Numbered from the stretch's first letter, positions 18,407 through 31,510 are shown. The stretch: 64,000 nt of DNA from JAFAXD01 sp035472475 (GCA_035472475.1 DATIPA010000205.1:43718-107717), one strand, 5' to 3'. The notes: generated by a model from the letters alone, not told the origin. Program-made: numbers and translations.

Positions 18407-18441
18407 AAGAAAAAAGGGCCGCTCGCGGTTGCAAGCGGCCC
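18407..18441 (-). terminator. Rho-independent terminator of the small RNA
   Basis: An 8-bp stem GGGCCGCT/AGCGGCCC with a 10-nt loop is followed on the minus strand by TTTTTTCTT. On the plus strand it lacks a T-tract, so it does not serve the upstream amidohydrolase gene. Confidence 0.8.
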
Positions 18442-18485
18442 AAGTCTAGGGAGGAAACGCCCAAGGAGGGCGGCAGTAACACGAC
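18407..18485 (-). ncRNA. Probable suhB/alpha-r8 (MmgR-like) small RNA
   Basis: Read on the minus strand, a short hairpin (CGCCC, loop TCCTT, GGGCG; 18458-18472) is followed by the unpaired decamer TTTCCTCCCT (18448-18457). A strong hairpin comes next (GGGCCGCT...AGCGGCCC, 18416-18441), ending in a T-rich tail TTTTTTCTT (18407-18415), which is a Rho-independent terminator. This order of hairpin, UUUCCUCCCU and terminator, and the position upstream of a suhB/hisN-type gene, is what I recall for the suhB RNA (Rfam RF00519) or alpha-r8 family of rhizobial sRNAs. The CU-rich decamer would base-pair with Shine-Dalgarno sequences. The 5' end is uncertain by about 10 nt; I found no clear promoter. 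Confidence 0.72.
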
Positions 18486-18599
18486 GAAGTCGCGTTACCG
18501 CACTGCAATAATGTGCCACCGCGCCGCACAAAAAGCAAGGGGTAAATCGGCAGTTAACCCCATGTGTGTTGCGGCCATACCCCCATCAACGGTGTCCGC

Positions 18600-19382
18600 A
18601 TGACCGCGGTCGATTTTGCGGCGTTCGTCGACGAACTAGCCGACGTCTCCGGCAACGCGATCCTGCCGTTCTTCAGGACGTCGCTCAGTGTCGAGAATAA
18701 GGGCGGCAACGCGGGTTTCGATCCGGTTACCGCCGCTGACCGCGCCGCCGAAGCAGCAATGCGCGGCCTCATCCGCCGCAGTTTTCCAAATCATGGCATC
18801 ATCGGCGAAGAGTTTGGCAGCGAAGCCACCGATGCCGAATACGTCTGGGTGCTCGATCCAATCGACGGCACCAAATCATTCATCTGTGGCATGCCCGCAT
18901 GGGGCACGCTGATTGGCCTCACCCGCTTGGGCGAACCAGTCTACGGATTGATGCACCAGCCGTTCATCGGCGAACGCTTCAGCGGCGACGGCGCGAGCGC
19001 GCGCTATCGCGGACCTGCGGGTGAACGCGCCCTCGCCACCCGGCCTTGTGCCAGACTTGCAGATGCGGTCTTGCTTACCACCAGTCCGCGACTGATGAAC
19101 GCCGCCGACTGCGCAGCCTTCGGCAAGGTTGAACACAGTGTTCAGCTCTCACGCTACGGTGGCGACTGTTATGCCTATTGCATGATCGCCGCCGGCCACG
19201 CCGACCTCGTCATCGAGACCGAGATCAAACCGCATGACATCGCGGCGCTGATCCCGATAATCACCGGAGCAGGCGGCCTGATTACCACTTGGGAGGGCGC
19301 CGGCGCCGAAAAGGGCGGACGCATCATTGCCGCCGGCGATCGCCGCGTACACGCCGCCGCGATGGCGCTGCTGAAGGGGTAA
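18600..19382 (+). CDS. hisN: Inositol-monophosphatase family histidinol-phosphatase
   Basis: A 260-residue Mg-dependent phosphatase. It has the metal-binding motifs IIGEEFG near residue 70, WVLDPIDGTKSF near 85 and the third Asp in IKPHDIAALIP near 205. The FICGMPAWGTLIGL and KPHDIAALIPII segments are typical of HisN-type enzymes that dephosphorylate histidinol phosphate, in organisms lacking the HisB phosphatase, rather than of true inositol monophosphatase. The ATG at 18600 gives MTAVDFAAFVDELADV, the usual N-terminus; an ATG 12 codons upstream is less likely. It lies just downstream of the probable suhB-family sRNA, which is on the other strand. Confidence 0.85.
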   Translation: MTAVDFAAFVDELADVSGNAILPFFRTSLSVENKGGNAGFDPVTAADRAAEAAMRGLIRRSFPNHGIIGEEFGSEATDAEYVWVLDPIDGTKSFICGMPAWGTLIGLTRLGEPVYGLMHQPFIGERFSGDGASARYRGPAGERALATRPCARLADAVLLTTSPRLMNAADCAAFGKVEHSVQLSRYGGDCYAYCMIAAGHADLVIETEIKPHDIAALIPIITGAGGLITTWEGAGAEKGGRIIAAGDRRVHAAAMALLKG

Positions 19383-19386
19383 CCGC

Positions 19387-20331
19387 CTAATAGAGCGGCG
19401 TGCCAGGCACGAAGGCGTCGAACCCCGCCCAGAACTGCAGGCGGTAGTTATCCTGCTCCATCATGATCTCGTGTTCGGATCCGGCGACCACGAGATGCGA
19501 TCCGGCGCGCAGGTGGATGGCGAATTCCTCGGTCACCTTGGTCGAGGTGAGCTGATCCCGGCCGGCCGCGATGATCAGGATCGGCTGCCGGATCTCCGCA
19601 GCGTAGGCCGGACGCGCGAAGTCCGCCATGGCGCGCAACGCCGCGTCTGCCCAGGCAATGGTCGGCGAGCCGAGACCGAGATCGCGGTCGGCTTCGATGA
19701 CCGATGCCGAGCGCGTATAGCGGACCGGATCGGAGGTGACGATGTTGCCGGGAAACGGCTGCAAGGCTGCGATCGCCGGGCTGCCACCAGGAACGTAGAG
19801 AGCCCCAAACCCAAGCGTATGAAGCGTTCGTGCCACCGGTCGCGCCAGCCCCATCCAGGGCTCTTGCGCCAGTTGGATCATCGGCGACGTCAGGACAATC
19901 CGATCGAACCAACGTTTGCCGCGATGCGCCGCCCGCAGCAGCGTGGTGGCGCCTGCCGAATGCGCCAGTGCGAAGTGCGGGGGCGGACAATCAGGAAGAA
20001 CGATCTCCTGCATGAAGGTCGCAAGGTCGGTATCGTATTGCGCGAAGTTCTCGACATGCCCTTTGAAGCGGTCGCGTAACGCGCGCCCCGATAAGCCCTG
20101 CCCGCGCCAGTCGAGCGTCGCCACCGCAAACCCTCGCGCGCGCAACTCGCGGACCATCTCGAAATACTTTTCGATGCATTCGGTCCGACCCTGGAACAGG
20201 CACACCGTTCCTTTGCGGCCGGGCGGCGGCGGCCATCGGACGGTCCGCAGCGGCACGCCGTCCGGCGTTCGGATCATCGCGAGGGTTGCCCCCTCGGGCA
20301 CCGGATTTGCGGGAATGGAAACGAGTTTCAC
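19387..20331 (-). CDS. Alpha/beta hydrolase, PldB/lysophospholipase-like
   Basis: A 314-residue serine hydrolase. The cap region follows VCLFQGRTECIEKYFE; the nucleophile elbow is LAHSAGATTLL near residue 125. The Asp is in IIAAGRDQLTS near 258 and the His in VAGSEHEIM near 285. ATLDWRGQGLSGR is diagnostic of the monoglyceride lipase/lysophospholipase L2 group (Hydrolase_4). There is no signal peptide. The start is a GTG; no ATG occurs before the conserved region. The stop lies four bases from the hisN stop, so the genes converge tightly. Confidence 0.85.
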   Translation of the reverse strand: MKLVSIPANPVPEGATLAMIRTPDGVPLRTVRWPPPPGRKGTVCLFQGRTECIEKYFEMVRELRARGFAVATLDWRGQGLSGRALRDRFKGHVENFAQYDTDLATFMQEIVLPDCPPPHFALAHSAGATTLLRAAHRGKRWFDRIVLTSPMIQLAQEPWMGLARPVARTLHTLGFGALYVPGGSPAIAALQPFPGNIVTSDPVRYTRSASVIEADRDLGLGSPTIAWADAALRAMADFARPAYAAEIRQPILIIAAGRDQLTSTKVTEEFAIHLRAGSHLVVAGSEHEIMMEQDNYRLQFWAGFDAFVPGTPLY

Positions 20332-20436
20332 GGGGATCGGCGGCTAGGACGAGGGAATCCGGGAGGTCGCGTGCGAACGGACGCGCCTCTATAGCACGTC
20401 CGCGCTAGCGTGTGCCTTACCGGTCTCCGCGGTCCC

Positions 20437-20464
20437 CTTGCGAACGACGGAAAGATCCCCACGT
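20437..20464 (+). promoter_or_regulatory. Candidate sigma-32 (RpoH)-type promoter for hsp20
   Basis: CCCTTGCGA at -35 and CCCCACGT at -10 are separated by 13 bp. This resembles the heat-shock consensus CTTGAA-N13-17-CCCCATNT. It would start transcription near 20471, right at the first hairpin of the thermometer leader. The call rests on pattern match only. Confidence 0.5.
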
Positions 20465-20470
20465 ACCTCA

Positions 20471-20558
20471 CGCGCAGGCCACGTGGCTGCGCAAAACGGA
20501 ATTGGTCCGGCCTCTTGGCGGACCAGCCGCATGTCGCTCAACCAAAGGAGGATATGCC
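20471..20558 (+). promoter_or_regulatory. ROSE-like RNA thermometer in the hsp20 5' leader
   Basis: Three successive hairpins fill the 88-nt leader. The first pairs GCGCA/TGCGC (20472-20492). The second pairs GGTCCG/CGGACC (20504-20524). The third, GCATGTCGCT with AGGATATGC (20529-20557), has a single unpaired G in the motif TCGCT and traps half of the Shine-Dalgarno sequence AAAGGAGGA, with the ATG one base beyond. The UYGCU sequence facing the ribosome site with one extra G is the defining feature of ROSE elements, which melt at heat-shock temperature and are known upstream of small heat-shock genes in rhizobia. Confidence 0.78.
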
Positions 20559-21020
20559 ATGCGAACGTTTGATTTAGCTCCCCTTTATCGCTCCACCGTC
20601 GGCTTTGACCGGCTGTTTTCCATGCTCGACAACGTCGCCGGCTTCGATGGCGGCACGCCGGGTTACCCGCCCTACAACATCGAGCGGACCGGCGAAAACG
20701 CCTATCGGATCTCGGTTGCGGTCGCGGGATTTTCCGAGCCCGAGTTGAACCTCGAGGTCAAGGAAAACACACTGACGATCCGCGGCGAAAAGCAGACGAA
20801 GACCGAGGAGGACAAGGGCCAGGTGCTGTACCAGGGCATCGCGGCTCGTGCCTTTGAGCGCGTCTTCCAGCTCGCCGAGCATGTCGAGGTCAAGGGCGCC
20901 TCGCTCGAGAATGGGCTCCTGCACGTTGATCTCGTGCGCGAGGTTCCGGAGGCCAAGAAGCCCCGGCAGATCGCGATCGGCAACGGCAAGGTCAAGGTGC
21001 TCGACACCAAAGCCGCCTGA
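20559..21020 (+). CDS. Hsp20/alpha-crystallin family small heat-shock protein
   Basis: A 153-residue class A rhizobial-type small heat-shock protein, a holdase that keeps unfolding proteins soluble. The start MRTFDLAPLYRSTVGFDRLF is the family signature. The alpha-crystallin domain runs from about residue 38 (PPYNIERTGENAYRI) to 130, with VAGFSEPELNLEVKENTLTI in the middle and ENGLLHVDLVREVPE near its end. The C-terminal anchoring motif is the IAI in KKPRQIAIG. The ATG has AAAGGAGGA just upstream, embedded in the thermometer hairpin. A terminator follows within 30 bp, so it is monocistronic. Confidence 0.95.
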   Translation: MRTFDLAPLYRSTVGFDRLFSMLDNVAGFDGGTPGYPPYNIERTGENAYRISVAVAGFSEPELNLEVKENTLTIRGEKQTKTEEDKGQVLYQGIAARAFERVFQLAEHVEVKGASLENGLLHVDLVREVPEAKKPRQIAIGNGKVKVLDTKAA

Positions 21021-21045
21021 TCAGTGCTTGTTTTGAATGAGGTGG

Positions 21046-21074
21046 AGCGCCCCGGATCATCCGGGGCGCTTTCC
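21046..21074 (+). terminator. Rho-independent terminator of hsp20
   Basis: A perfect 10-bp stem AGCGCCCCGG/CCGGGGCGCT with loop ATCAT is followed by a short T-tract (TTTCC). It lies between hsp20 and a convergent gene. Confidence 0.8.
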
Positions 21075-21088
21075 TGTTGCGGTCTCGG

Positions 21089-21871
21089 CTATTCGAGTGG
21101 CGCGACCGGCACCAGTTGGGTGACTGATTTCTCGGCCGGCGGCTTCTCCGGCGCGTCCGTGCGCGACCCGACGTAAGCGCGCGAGGCGACGGGGGCCGGA
21201 ATGGACTTGCCGGGACTGGACGACGCCGCAGCCAGTGCATCGGCTGACGGCAAAGGCGTCGGCGATGGCGTGGCTGCCGGCGCTGATGCCACAGCAGCTG
21301 GCGCTGGCGATGATGTCGGCGGCGGCGATTGCGGCGGCGCGGCTGCGTCCTGGGTGGTGGCGGCTGCGGCCGGTCGCACCTTCGGCAACGGCGTGCGCGG
21401 GTTCACGGCGGCCGACCGCACCTCACGCCCCGGGGCGGGAGCAACGCGCGCCGAGCGCGGGAACAGCGGCTCATCCAACAACGGCTCCATGTCGGGCTGC
21501 GGCTCCGCGCGGGCAATGGAGGCAGGCGGCCGTGGCGGCTCGTAGCGGCCATAGCGCGGGTCGTAGGGCGTATACGCCGGCGACGAACTGATCGCGTCCC
21601 GCACCGAGAGGACTGCGCCGGAGCGCGCATCGACCACGACCCGTTTTTCGAATTGGGTGTCGTCGAAGGCCCGCAACACATAAACGCGGCCGCGAAGCGC
21701 CGGCCTGCCGACCGGATCAAGCCCCATGGAACGCACGCTGGTCAGCACCTCGTGGGGAGGCAGCACCCCGCCGGCTTGCGCACCCGGCGGTGGCGCTTGA
21801 GCCCAAGTCGGCGACGTGAAACTCAGCGCAAGCCCGCAGGCGGCGAATGCGGCTTTCACGGCTAGTCTCAT
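21089..21871 (-). CDS. Exported Ala/Pro-rich protein of unknown function
   Basis: A 260-residue protein beginning MRLAVKAAFAACGLALSF, a signal peptide with cleavage predicted after TWAQA. Residues about 30-90 form a compact segment (LPPHEVLTSVRSMGLDPVG, then RGRVYVLRAFDDT and VVVDARSGAVLSV). This resembles the small beta-rich exported domain seen in many Bradyrhizobium proteins that relate to the PepSY fold. The remaining two-thirds is low-complexity Ala/Pro/Ser and probably disordered. An in-frame ATG at 21904 would lengthen the N-terminus but spoil the signal peptide. Function unknown. Confidence 0.65.
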   Translation of the reverse strand: MRLAVKAAFAACGLALSFTSPTWAQAPPPGAQAGGVLPPHEVLTSVRSMGLDPVGRPALRGRVYVLRAFDDTQFEKRVVVDARSGAVLSVRDAISSSPAYTPYDPRYGRYEPPRPPASIARAEPQPDMEPLLDEPLFPRSARVAPAPGREVRSAAVNPRTPLPKVRPAAAATTQDAAAPPQSPPPTSSPAPAAVASAPAATPSPTPLPSADALAAASSSPGKSIPAPVASRAYVGSRTDAPEKPPAEKSVTQLVPVAPLE

Positions 21872-22003
21872 TGAAGGAACCCCCAAGCCCCAGATCTTCG
21901 ACATTTTGCTCGTGTCGCCAAGGCGATCTGATGGTCCGATTTGGGCGGAGCTGGTGCATTTTGCGGAAAAAGCATGCCGGCGACGGGGGCCGGCCGCCGC
22001 GTG

Positions 22004-23056
22004 TTACGCGCGGGCAGCGGCCACAAACCGATCGATCTCTTCAACGGTGGTCGAAAACGACGCGACGAGCCGCACCAGGACGTCGTCGGGTCGAGCGAAT
22101 TTGGCCGCCGGCGCGGTATCTCGATGCATGTCGTAGTAGCTCGCGCCCACGGCCGTGAGCCGCTGATGCACCTCTTGCGGCAGTACGACGAACACCAGGT
22201 TGGCCTCGACCGGCCACAGCGGACGGAATCCGATTTCGGACAGTTTCTCCGCGAGTTGATCAGCCATCCGGTTCGCGTGCTGGGCGAGTCTGAGCCAGAG
22301 ACCGTCTGCCAGGAAAGCGTCGAACTGTGCGGCCACGAAGCGATGCTTGGACATCAGATGACCGGCGCGCTTGCGGCGCTCGCCCATGGTGCGCGCCGAC
22401 GCCGGATCGAAGAAAATCACCGCTTCGGCGGCCATGGCGCCACCCTTGGTGGCGCCGAACGCGAGAACATCGACACCGGCCTTCCAGGTTGCTTCCGCCG
22501 GGCTCGCGCCAAGACGCGCGATGGCATTGGCAAATCGCGCTCCGTCCATCTGAACTGACATGCCGCGCCGGTGCGCAATGTCGGCGAGACGGGCAACCTC
22601 GTCGGGCCGATAGGTAGTTCCAGCCTCGGTCGCCTGGGTCAGCGACAGCACGGCGGGGCTCACGTGATGCGGCCCGCCCCATTCGTTGGCGTCCAGGGCG
22701 ACTTCGAGGATGTCGGTTGTGATCCGGCCATCGTCGCCCGGCAAACCGACGAGCTTGAGGCCGCCTCCGAAAAATTCCGGCGCACCGCATTCGCTGGTCA
22801 TGATGTGCGCCTCACGGTGGCAGAGCACCGCCCCCCATGGCGGGGCAAGCTGGGCGATGGCGAGCGAGTTCGCGGCAGTCCCGGTCGCCACCATGAAGGC
22901 GGCGACGTCGCGTTCGAACAGATCGCAAAGCGACCGTTCGACGCGCCGCGTCAGGGAGTCATCTCCGTAGCCGAGCGCGAACCCGTCGTTGGCACGCCTG
23001 ATGGCGTCGAGGATCGGGGGAGCGACGCCCGCCGCATTGTCGCTTGCAAAATTCAT
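22004..23056 (-). CDS. Low-specificity L-threonine aldolase family protein
   Basis: A 350-residue PLP enzyme of fold type I (PF01212) that cleaves L-threonine or other beta-hydroxy amino acids to glycine and an aldehyde. It opens MNFASDNAAGVAPP, and HREAHIMTSECGAPEFF supplies the aromatic/His stacking region. The Schiff-base lysine is in LAFGATKGGAMA near residue 200. RLVASFSTTVEEID closes the small domain. The ATG at 23056 is preferred to a TTG two codons upstream. It diverges from gltB across an unusually long gap. Confidence 0.87.
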   Translation of the reverse strand: MNFASDNAAGVAPPILDAIRRANDGFALGYGDDSLTRRVERSLCDLFERDVAAFMVATGTAANSLAIAQLAPPWGAVLCHREAHIMTSECGAPEFFGGGLKLVGLPGDDGRITTDILEVALDANEWGGPHHVSPAVLSLTQATEAGTTYRPDEVARLADIAHRRGMSVQMDGARFANAIARLGASPAEATWKAGVDVLAFGATKGGAMAAEAVIFFDPASARTMGERRKRAGHLMSKHRFVAAQFDAFLADGLWLRLAQHANRMADQLAEKLSEIGFRPLWPVEANLVFVVLPQEVHQRLTAVGASYYDMHRDTAPAAKFARPDDVLVRLVASFSTTVEEIDRFVAAARA

Positions 23057-23549
23057 ATCCAACTCATCTTGAGTGTCGCGCGCGAATGAACACGTCTATT
23101 GCATTGCGGAACGCGGTCGTACTCTCGATATTGAAGTGTACGACAGGTGGAGGTGAGCAGACCGGGCGCGCCCGCGTGTTTCATGGGCACTCGAGACGCG
23201 GATGTTGAAAAATTTGGCGTGGCGAAAACTTGTATCCGTGGCAGAATTTTGGCATCGTAGGGTAGGACAGCAATACTGTCTCACTTTGCCAGCAGCGCCT
23301 AGCCCGTGAGTGGGGCCGTCCAACCACGATTTGGCGCAGCGGATATTGGTGCAGCGCCCGAAAAGCCGCGCAGCAAGCCGGCCGGTGGCCCGAACGCTAC
23401 CGCAACGGCCGAGGTCGCCTGCCGGTAGGGGGAAGACTCGGGGTTTGGCCCGAGTTCTGCACCCCTTCAGAGTCAGCCGTAAACCGGATCAACCGATTTG
23501 CGGCAAGCAAAAGGCTGGGTGACGAGGAGCGTCCCTGGCGGAGGATACG
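23057..23549. other. 493-bp non-coding region upstream of gltB
   Basis: No open frame here looks real; two frames of 70-75 codons show no conserved-looking sequence. A GGAGG lies just before the gltB start. At 23239-23254 the string TGGCAGAATTTTGGCA has the GG-N10-GC spacing of a sigma-54 promoter with several other consensus matches, on the plus strand and about 295 bp from gltB. This is weak evidence of nitrogen control. The length leaves room for a long leader. Confidence 0.35.
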
Positions 23550-28222
<4,673 letters not shown>

Positions 28223-28223
<1 letters not shown>

Positions 28224-29638
28224 TGGGCAAGATTACTGGTTTTCTGGAGTTCGAGCGCAACGACCGCCACTATGAGCCGGTCGAGGAGCGGGTTCGGCAT
28301 TGGCGCGAATTCGTCCAGCCGCTGCCTGAGAAGGAAACGCGTCAGCAGGCCGCGCGCTGCATGAACTGCGGAATTCCGTATTGCCACACCGGGTGCCCGG
28401 TCAACAACCAGATCCCGGATTGGAACGATCTCGTCTACACCGGCGAATGGGAAGAGGCGGCGCGCAACCTGCATTCCACCAACAACTTCCCCGAGGTGAC
28501 CGGCCGGGTTTGTCCAGCGCCCTGCGAAGCCGCCTGCACGCTCAACATCGAGGACATCCCGGTCACCATCAAGACGATCGAATGTGCGATCGCCGACAAG
28601 GCCCGCGAGCAAGGCTGGATCAAACCCGAGCCGCCCGCAACGAAGACCGGCAAGAAGGTAGCGATCGTTGGCTCCGGCCCGGCAGGCCTCGCCTGCGCCC
28701 AGCAGCTCGCACGCGCCGGCCACGACGTACATGTGTACGAGCGCTACGCCAAGGCCGGCGGACTGCTGCGTTATGGCATTCCCGATTTCAAGATGGAGAA
28801 AGACCTGGTCGACATGCGCGTCGCCCAAATGGAAGCCGAAGGGGTGCACTTTCACTATGGCGCCGACGTCGGTGTCAACGTGCCGGTCACCGAGCTCGAC
28901 GCGTACGACGCGATCGCGCTCACCGGCGGCGCCGAAAAATCACGCGATCTGCCGATTGCGGGCCGTGAGCTCGACGGCATCCATTTTGCGATGGATTTTC
29001 TCCCGCAGCAGAATCGCCGTGTGAGCGGTGAACCGGTCGGCGACGTGGCACCGATCCTTGCCAAGGACAAGCGGGTGATCGTGATCGGTGGCGGCGACAC
29101 CGGCTCCGACTGCATCGGAACGTCGTTCCGCCAAGGCGCGGTTTCGGTCGTCAATTTCGAGCTGCTACCGCAGCCGCCGCTGCAGGAGAACAAGCTTTTG
29201 ACTTGGCCGGATTGGCCACTCAAGCTGCGCACGTCGTCGAGCCACGAGGAGGGCGCAAAGCGGGAATTTTCCGTACTGACGCAGAAGTTCTCCGGCCGCG
29301 ACGGCAAGGTAGCAAAGCTGCACTGCGTGCAGGTCGACGACAAGATCAAACCGATCTCAGGTACCGAGTTCGAGATCGAGGCCGACCTCGTGCTGCTCGC
29401 AATGGGCTTCGTCCATCCGGTGCACGAGGGGATGATCAAGGACCTCGGCGTTGAGCTCGATCAGCGCGGCAACGTCAAAGCTGATACCGACGCCTACCAG
29501 ACTTCGCGCCCCAAGATCTTTGCCGCCGGCGACATGCGACGCGGCCAGTCGCTGGTGGTGTGGGCTATTCGCGAAGGCCGCCAGTGCGCGCACGCGATCG
29601 ATCAATTTCTCATGGGGCAATCAAGCTTGCCGCGGTGA
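28223..29638 (+). CDS. gltD: Glutamate synthase (NADPH) small subunit
   Basis: A 471-residue subunit that passes electrons from NADPH to GltB. The N-terminal part has two four-Cys clusters for 4Fe-4S centres (CMNCGIPYCHTGCPV near residue 47, and CPAPCEAACTL near 95). An FAD domain starts at VAIVGSGPAGLACAQQLA near 148, and an NADPH domain with VIGGGDTGSDCIGTS near 285. The C-terminal AAGDMRRGQSLVVWAI is the FAD-contacting end. It is directly coupled to gltB and completes the ammonium-assimilating GOGAT. Confidence 0.97.
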
Positions 29639-29702
29639 GCGGCGAGCTAGAGTGCAACGCGCGTGTGCGCTGCGGGCACGCCTAAAACCGCGCAGCTGCG
29701 CC

Positions 29703-31418
29703 TCAACGGCCGAAAAAGAAGAAGAACGGCGACTGCTGCTGGCGATACGAGTATTGCGGCTGGACGCGCTGGCGCGCATGCGCGGCCGCCGCCTGTTGCT
29801 GGGCCTTCGCCCGCGCGGCAGCCGCCGCCGCGGCGTTCTGCGCAGCGTTTGCGTCGGGCTGCTGCGTAGCCCCGCTGCTCGCCACCATCGGCGTCATCGG
29901 CATGGTTGTGGTCGCCACCACGGGATCCGAGCCGACCGGCGCGGGGGCGCGGCGCGGCCATGAGAAGTCGTCGGCGCGACCCGCCGGCGCCGGCATCGTA
30001 TCGCCCTTGACGAGCACGCGCGTTGCGACAGCGTCGGTGATCCCCTGTTGGGGCGCTCCGCCACCCAATAGCTGATCCGATTTCGAGGAATCGACACTCG
30101 CGTTCAGCGGCACCACCGGGCCCGCGAGCGGACGCGGTGCCCCACCGCCCGGCTGCTGCGAAGCCACCGGAGTGTCCGGCAGCGGCTCCGAGGGCAGCGG
30201 AACCGCGATCGGCCCCGTGGGCGTGAGCGCGCGTTGGATCTCGCGCTCGACGTAGTGCGCAAGCTTGCGGGCGCCGGCCGGCGTGAAATAGACCCCGTCA
30301 GGCGAGCGCAGACGTCGGATCTGGCCCTCATAGTCCGGGCCTTGCATCGTGAAGCGCCCGGCGTCATCAGCAAACCCGTCCCAGATGTCGATGTAGGTGA
30401 TCCCCGCCTTTTCGGCGTGACTGCGGAACAGCTCGTTGAGATATTGCATGTCCGCAGTTGAGCGTGTGCCGAGTATCGGCGGCAGCCCGACCCAGAACAC
30501 CGGGACCCCCTTGCTCTTGAGCGCGGCGATCGTCTCATCGATGCGCTTGCCGTAGAGCTCGGCCCATTTATCGGTCTTGAATTCGTAGGTCGCAGCCGGC
30601 GTTCCTGGATCAGCGGCGGCTGGATCAGCCGAATCGGGCGTCTCCGCCGGTTTCGTTTGATCGGCCTGTTGTCCCGCGTCGGGCTGACCTGGTTTGTTCG
30701 GCGCTGGCTGACCGGGCTTGGCGCCCGCTTGCGGAGTCGGCGCTGGCTGACCGGGCTTGGCGCCCTGTTGTGGAGTCGGGGCCGGCTGACCGGGCTTGGC
30801 GCCCTGTTGCGGAGTCGGGGCCGGCTGACCGGGCTTTGCGCCCGGCTGGGGGGCTGGTCGCGGAGGCACCGCGGCCACGCGGATCGGATCGCGATCGGAC
30901 AGCCCGATCATCATGACGATGAAATTGGCCGGCTGGTTGGCGAGCATCTCACGCGCCGCAACCGGCCAATCGACACTGTTGCGCGGATCGTGGCGGCCCG
31001 GATTGTAGATCAGACTTGAGAACGTGCGGTGCTTGCGCACGATCGCCATGTCGGGCGTGTCGGCATAGGTCTGGTCGAGCCCATAGGCAAGCCAATCCGC
31101 CAGCGAGTCGCCCATCACCACGATGGTCTTTTGCTCCGGCGGCACTTCGCCCTCGGGCTTGGCCGGCGCCTGCGTCGGCGCGTGCGCGTAATCGCCCGGC
31201 TGGCCCCCTTGCTGCACAGGCCGCGATTGTGCCCGTGGCCGTGCGCGCGGTTGATTAAAGAACGGCAATTGCATCGACCGACGCCCGCGGGAACCGCCGA
31301 AAAACGGGAAATTGTCGAAAAATTGCGCGGACGCCGGAGTTGGCGCCGCAATGAACGTGCAGGCCCAAGCGAGCTCCGCCATCACCAGCAGCACGCAGGT
31401 TCGCAGTCTCACGGTCAT
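29703..31418 (-). CDS. DUF459/SGNH-hydrolase periplasmic protein with Pro-rich tandem repeats
   Basis: A 571-residue exported protein. The signal peptide is at residues 1-32 (cleavage after PASA). The SGNH-type hydrolase starts at VVMGDSLADWLAYGL (block I Ser in GDS, near residue 104), continues through NFIVMMIGLSDRDPI (block III), and resumes after an insertion with PVFWVGLPPILG and the catalytic region GVYFTPAGARKLAHYV. The insertion, about residues 190-265, contains nearly four copies of a 13-residue Ala/Pro/Gly/Gln repeat. The C-terminal 150 residues are low-complexity. DUF459 proteins are thought to act as O-acetyl esterases or acyltransferase partners on cell-wall or exopolysaccharide sugars; the actual substrate is unknown. 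Confidence 0.82.
   Translation of the reverse strand: MTVRLRTCVLLVMAELAWACTFIAAPTPASAQFFDNFPFFGGSRGRRSMQLPFFNQPRARPRAQSRPVQQGGQPGDYAHAPTQAPAKPEGEVPPEQKTIVVMGDSLADWLAYGLDQTYADTPDMAIVRKHRTFSSLIYNPGRHDPRNSVDWPVAAREMLANQPANFIVMMIGLSDRDPIRVAAVPPRPAPQPGAKPGQPAPTPQQGAKPGQPAPTPQQGAKPGQPAPTPQAGAKPGQPAPNKPGQPDAGQQADQTKPAETPDSADPAAADPGTPAATYEFKTDKWAELYGKRIDETIAALKSKGVPVFWVGLPPILGTRSTADMQYLNELFRSHAEKAGITYIDIWDGFADDAGRFTMQGPDYEGQIRRLRSPDGVYFTPAGARKLAHYVEREIQRALTPTGPIAVPLPSEPLPDTPVASQQPGGGAPRPLAGPVVPLNASVDSSKSDQLLGGGAPQQGITDAVATRVLVKGDTMPAPAGRADDFSWPRRAPAPVGSDPVVATTTMPMTPMVASSGATQQPDANAAQNAAAAAAARAKAQQQAAAAHARQRVQPQYSYRQQQSPFFFFFGR
30706..30847 (-). repeat. 39-bp in-frame tandem repeat, about 3.6 copies
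   Basis: Units beginning GGCTGACCGGGCTTGGCGCC on the plus strand start at 30706, 30745, 30784 and 30823, exactly 39 bp apart, and differ at only a few positions. On the coding (minus) strand each encodes GAKPGQPAPTPQQ. The near-identity at DNA level suggests recent slippage or copy-number change inside the SGNH-hydrolase gene. Confidence 0.92.
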
Positions 31419-31510
31419 CCGCTTGCCTTGCTGTTTACCCGGATTTCATAGCACGTCGGGAGCGTGCAGCGAAATATCGGCCAATTTTGGTGCGTTGCGG
31501 CGTTACGCGG

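Noticed and set aside
23096..23522. Two 70-75 codon frames in the gap before gltB
   Set aside because: No ribosome site, no conserved-looking sequence, and composition typical of random high-GC frames.
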